Part shown: positions 59,397-64,000 of the stretch, in pieces
Numbering within the stretch: position 1 is the first letter of the stretch
Layout: each line of letters starts with the position of its first letter
Source of the DNA: Zanthoxylum bungeanum
Lineage: Eukaryota; Streptophyta; Magnoliopsida; Sapindales; Rutaceae
Assembly: GCA_019454045.1 (NCBI GenBank)
Contig: SKCR01007814.1
Span: forward strand, 310,001-374,000
DNA: 64,000 bases
Direction: 5' to 3'
Translations under genes and position numbers: made by a program
The notes under the pieces: generated by a model
What the model was told of the DNA's origin: nothing
Database searches by the model: none
What the model saw: only the letters and a program-made list of their open reading frames with translations

Positions 59397-62167
59397 TGTA
59401 ACATCCCCCACTCGGAGATGCTACCGGTAGGCGACAGGTTGTCCTATCACCCTTAGCCTCTAACTAACTGACTGATTAACTGAACTCTACTGCTTTTCTT
59501 GTTATTTGACAATCACAAATCACACACTTACACTGGTGAGCTATATGCCCATCTTAAATTAATTAAACAACCATTGCTCTTACAACTCTGTGCTAACCAT
59601 ATTAAACTCTAGTGACTTTGACTTTGACAACGTTACGTAATGAATCTGAAGCAACTAACACATGACTAGTAAATTAACTCTTACAACCTTGACTTTAACT
59701 AATCCATACACTTGACTGCCATGTGGACCCAATAACCCTAATGAATGCCATCAGTATCATTCATCTCAAGCTCGTCCTCTGAGTAGACCTGCAAAACAGA
59801 AAACACTGGAGAATGGGGGGTTAGATCGTTTGAACGACCTAGTGAGTGGACAGTTTTAAACAAAAACTAAAATGGTGTAGGAAAAATTTATTTTATGCAA
59901 TCGAAATCATCTCTTTTTATAAGAAAACTAATTTTTTTTTAAAACTCTTTTTGTCTGGAAACAAATCTTTCTGCAAAACATTTATGGAAACTTCTTTCTC
60001 TCAGTAAAAATATGAGATCTCTCGTAAAAATAATTATTTCTAAAACTCTTTCATAAAACTGTTGTTTATGAAAATCTCAGTGGAAAAACAACTAACAAAT
60101 GAGGTGTTACGTATCGTCGTCCTGTTGGAAAATTATGACCCATAACGTCACTATTTGTACAGATCATGGTGTTGTTGTACAAATTAACTATGTGACAAAG
60201 AAGATTGCACTCTTATCATTTGTGATTAGATCACCTAGATGTATAAATGATAGGAGGTCCCTATGATTTGTTCTTGGATTGAGAATGATATGAGACAGCA
60301 TCAGTCCACGAAGGATAAATCATTAAATATCCCTATTCAGAGTATTATCGAGATTGGACATCGATAAATACGTAAAAGACTAGTATTACACTTGTTCACG
60401 TTGTGAGGGCATAACGACATAGTTCTCATATATTTGGTTATAGGATACTCATGCAAGTGTAATAGGAGGTTGTGTTTTACTGATGGTACGGGAAACAGCT
60501 TCGCTATGGATAGACCCCCTCGGAATTCCATTGGTAGTATGACTATGTGTCTATGGATGTTCGAAATCAGGGTAGGTGTATTTGGTCTTAACTTGAGACT
60601 TGCACCGCTAATACTTACGACAATCAATATACTTTGGTTTTGATCGTCCAGGGCTTTAACCGGTTTCTGTGTACGCCTCTTCTGGGTATATCGAGAATCG
60701 TAGTGTGTTGGGTGTGATGTCAAGATGGAAGTGTCACTCTAGTCATATAGAGATGATGATCGCGTAGGGATACAGAACTGGTTCTCTAAAAAGGTTGCAA
60801 CCATCAGGATAATCTGACTTGGCCATGATTATCCGATATTAAAGAGACTAGTTGCTCATAATCTGATATGTGCTTCGTACGGGGCAGACACTGTACCAGC
60901 CCCAGGCCTTGCATGTGATCATCCTATACTGGATTGAAATACGCAATACTACGTATACTACGCCTGATATAGATCCTTTATTCCTGTAAAGATATTTCTG
61001 GAGAATTGGGTAGGCATGGCGCTTTGCTAGAAGCCAACCTTGTCTTGTAAATCGGTAAAACGTAGTACTTGGTACTTACGTGTTCGGATAGTCCGACGAC
61101 CGAATTTACTGCCAACATATCTGGGGATCTCATGGGTCGCTTCCCAAAGATTCACCGATGACGTATAACTCGCACTATATATTAATCTGAGATTAATTTG
61201 AAGAGAGAGAAAATTAATCTGGGATTAATTGTGGAGATATTTTATCTGGGATAAAATATCAATTAAAGAGAGATAACGATTAATTTGGAATTAATCGATA
61301 AATTAATATATTTGATATATTAAATTAAAATTAGATTTTAATTCGAGCGAACGAATTAATTTAGAATTAATTCGTTAGCGATGTGAATAGTGATTTCGCT
61401 AGGCGTAATCATTTAATTTTGACGCAACGAAAAATTCGTTAATTTGGAATTAGAGAACCCGAGCCCGGGATTGTTTGCGAGCGCATTCGCATTTCGAATT
61501 CGAGTGCGGCATGCAAGTCAAATCAAGCGTCAAATCGCTAGTCGCATCTAGCGTCACGTCATTCGTCAATCAAGTGATAGATGTCTTTCACTTTGAGTGA
61601 TTGACGTCAGTCACTATTCATGATTGATGGATTGATGTGAGTTGATGGAAAGCATTTGATGGATTTGAAAGACATTTATCATTATTTTATTAATGATTTT
61701 TTGACTTTCAAAATAAGTGTATTAGATACACTTTTCTTCTAACAACTCACACAACTTTCTCTCATCCTCTCTTCTCTCATTTTACACGCCCAAGGGGCTG
61801 TTCTTCGCTGGTTTCTGCCCAGAAACCATGAGCAAGGGAAACACAAGTGCGATGATTTTGCGGTAAAATCATCAAGAGCTTGCACTACGAGAGACATGCG
61901 GTAAAATCGTTTGACAAAGCTTGGAGCTTGTTCAAGGAGCAACAATGGCCGAAAATAGAGGACTACAGATCAGCCACTGCCGTGAGCTGTTGGAGGCCAT
62001 AAATCAATTTTTGCTGCCTCGCGCGTCGCTCAACCGATCGATGTGAGTATTACGCAACTCCCTCGTTGTATTCGCAATTATTTTCAATGCTTGAAATGAT
62101 CTTGGGATGCTTAGTATTTTCCAACACGTCCCTCCTACAAGTCTAACTAGTGCCTTGGGGTGTTACA
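59397..62167 (-). repeat. gypsy-type LTR split by solo LTR F
   Basis: Parts at 59397-60122 and 62132-62167 join across F with a CGTCC duplication. On the plus strand the ends are TGTAACATCCCCC and GGGGTGTTACA. No coding frame is visible. Confidence 0.65.
60123..62126 (+). mobile_element. solo LTR F (copia, E/C-like, 2004 bp)
   Basis: It starts TGTTGGAAAATTATGACCC, ends ATTTTCCAACA, and is flanked by a perfect duplication CGTCC (60118-60122 and 62127-62131). It resembles the LTRs of E and C, with the conserved GAATTGGGTAGGCATGG block at about 61002 and a palindrome run at about 61183-61440. No internal part is present. Confidence 0.92.
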
Positions 62168-62834
62168 TATCAATGTCCCTCAAGTCACTGAACTAGAGAT
62201 ATACGCGCTAATCAGTGCTATCATCCTGGCCCTGAAACTAGGATCTAGGGGCTTTAAATAGTATCATGTCCATAGTCCTGAAACTACATGTGCACATGTC
62301 TACTTTATCGCTCAATTCCATAATTCGTCAATTCCGAAAGTCTCTGAGTTTGGGTTTTCCCCTAATCTATAAAGAAAATCATAAAAGAACTCATCTCAAA
62401 ATATCAAAAGCATAATAACATTTCTCGACTGGTCCAAAATTTTTTTTCACTCATCAAAATATTTTGACAACATGGTCTCATCTCAAAGTATAACTTAAAC
62501 ATAAATAAATTCATTGAACTTTATAAAATAAATAAAATATTATGAAAATAAAAGATCCACTCACAGTGCTATGGAAAATTGAGAGCGGTTCACGGTTTGG
62601 GCAACTTTCTAGTATCTTGCCATCGATCTAAAGTCCATACAATCGTTAGTTTCTATAACTCGGAACATATTCAATGGCATAAAAGAATATACAATGCATC
62701 GACACATAATCTTGTCGAATATTGAAGATATCTATGGTATCTATGAATTTTAAGGGCTTAGATTTGGAGTTATGCTAGTACCGTAGTGGAAACTTAGAAT
62801 TTACTAGTTGCTAAAAATGAACTATTTGACGCAA
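62168..62834. other. unassigned AT-rich stretch
   Basis: About 670 bp beyond the gypsy-type LTR. I could not match it to other repeats in the window and it has no credible coding frame. It may be the original target DNA of the gypsy element or part of a further decayed repeat. Confidence 0.4.
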
Positions 62835-64000
62835 AAGATGCTATTTATTTTATTTAATCAAATTAACTAAACACATGCATGCATAAAGTAAAAATTAGAT
62901 TAAACATTAAATTTAAAGGCATAATCATATCAAGTGTTCAGAATCAAACTCTCTCAGATACCATTTTATTGGGGTTTTTATTGGTCAAATCCGAGAAACG
63001 CATCGGAACGTGGAAAATCAAAATTTTCCGATATCTTTTAATTTTCTTGGGTAATTAAAATAAACATAGTTATTCTAATTAATCAATACTTTACAAAAAA
63101 TAATTTTTACCCAAAAATCATATTTTTTCGTAAATAGCCAAAAGACCCCAAAACTTTACATTTTGTTCATTTTAGTCCTAATTTTTCAAATACAAATTTA
63201 AGTGATTTCAAATCACTACCAAAAGGATTTCTAATTATCATATACATCAATATACAAATTACCACTCAAAACCCATTTTTTCTTGCAATTGCCGAGAGGT
63301 CCCAACAATTTCCAGATTTAGCATTTTGGTCCAAATTTGTTCAAAACAACATTGATGATATCCAATTAACACCAAGTTAAATGTACATCATATATATATA
63401 ATTATACAACACATGTATGAAAAGCCCAAAATTTGGATTAGGTTAAGAACCCTAATTTCTTAAATTAGTCCAATTAACGAATTAACCAAAATTAACATAA
63501 ATCAATACTTTAATCTAATCTCTACAGCACCAAACAAGTCTCACCACTTTGAAACAACTCAAGAACAATTCTAGGTCAATAATGAGTGGCCTAACAACTC
63601 TAGAATTGCAGCAAGACCATCAAATGATCAAAAGAAAGCTTAACAACCATTTATATGCTTACTTTGTAAACATACATGCATAACATCTTTCATTCAAGCT
63701 TCCAAGCATTTTATTACAAACTAAAAAATTAGAGAAAACTTCCATAATGATATATGTCAAATATCAAAATTTGAAATTTAATTAATGTGTATTTAATAAA
63801 ATCTTACATTAAATACAAATACACATTAATTAATAAATGACTATTAGGTCCATATGAATATATCTTTTGTTTAACCATTAAACGATTTATAAATAATCAA
63901 TATTATTCATAAAAGTTGCCCTAGTGCTCTAAGAGTATATTTCATTACTGAGACTCTCTAGGTTCAGGCATATCCGTCACGAAATCTAATTTCCTGTCCA
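62835..64000 (-). mobile_element. 5' end of a second D-type copia element
   Basis: A minus-strand leader start (62835-62966) with primer-site-like sequence (minus AATGGTATCTGAGAGAG) follows an LTR whose inner end is at 62967 (TATTGGGG, where D has TGTTGGGG). The LTR runs past the window end. Aligned by eye with D's LTR it is very similar, with scattered differences throughout, so it is a separate copy. Confidence 0.85.

Larger units (their letters stand above)
59095..62167 (-). mobile_element. 5' end of a Ty3/gypsy-type element
   Basis: A minus-strand LTR (59397-62167, about 762 bp without insertion F) with ends TGTAACA...GGATGTTACA. It is followed by AAATTGGTATCAGAGCATGG (59377-59396), a primer site in the style of plant chromovirus-type gypsy elements. 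About 300 bp of leader remain (59095-59396), then element D begins. No gag-pol is left in the window. The gypsy assignment rests on the end and primer-site pattern only. Confidence 0.65.

Noticed and set aside
62168..62834. Extension of the gypsy-type LTR
   Set aside because: The terminal GGGGTGTTACA at 62167 closes the LTR, and I see no matching sequence elsewhere to justify extending it.

Overview
The window looks like intergenic heterochromatin from a eudicot-type plant nuclear genome. I see no host gene, tRNA, rRNA, CRISPR array or bacterial-style operon. Nearly every base belongs to LTR retrotransposons. Most are Ty1/copia elements with unusually long LTRs (about 1.9-2.2 kb) beginning TGTTGGAC or TGTTAGAC and ending CCAACA or TTACA. 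They carry initiator-tRNA-Met-like primer sites (TGGTATC...AGAGC), very long leaders (about 2-3 kb) and copia-order gag-protease-integrase-RT-RNase H remains. The species cannot be named from the sequence. The plant assignment rests on the element families and the TGGTATCAGAGC primer site.

Layout. 1-5785: old copia element A1 (+), broken gag-pol and a divergent 3' LTR. 5786-5918: short unexplained stretch. 5919-13202: copia element E (+), 5' LTR, leader and decayed gag-pol, 3' end missing. 13203-59094: copia element D (-), of another copia type, split by a 39-kb insertion at 15247-54332. That insertion is copia element C (-). Inside C sit three later insertions: full-length copia element B (-, 21310-31511, duplication AAACA), solo LTR H (+, 33025-34991, duplication ATCCA) and copia element A2 (+, 35546-52582, duplication TCACC). 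A2 carries a solo LTR (I, 48537-50813, duplication AGTAT) in its 3' LTR and a truncated element G (39314-45190) in its leader/gag. 59095-62167: 5' end of a Ty3/gypsy-type element (-), whose LTR is split by solo copia LTR F (60123-62126, duplication CGTCC). 62168-62834: unassigned. 62835-64000: 5' end of a second D-type element (-), running off the window.

The nesting gives a relative history: gypsy, then D, then C, then A2, then I. Visible LTR divergence agrees, because C's two LTRs differ more than those of B or A2. A2 has the best-preserved pol: one continuous frame from protease to RNase H, interrupted by three in-frame stops. B, C, E and G share the same lesions in gag-pol, which suggests a non-autonomous lineage spread with enzymes from relatives.

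The most unusual structure is a dense set of perfect hyphenated palindromes with 3-nt spacers (TGG, TAG, TCG and similar) in every copia LTR of this group, and again in the leaders. Arms stay paired while spacers vary, and two stems show paired (compensatory) changes between copies.
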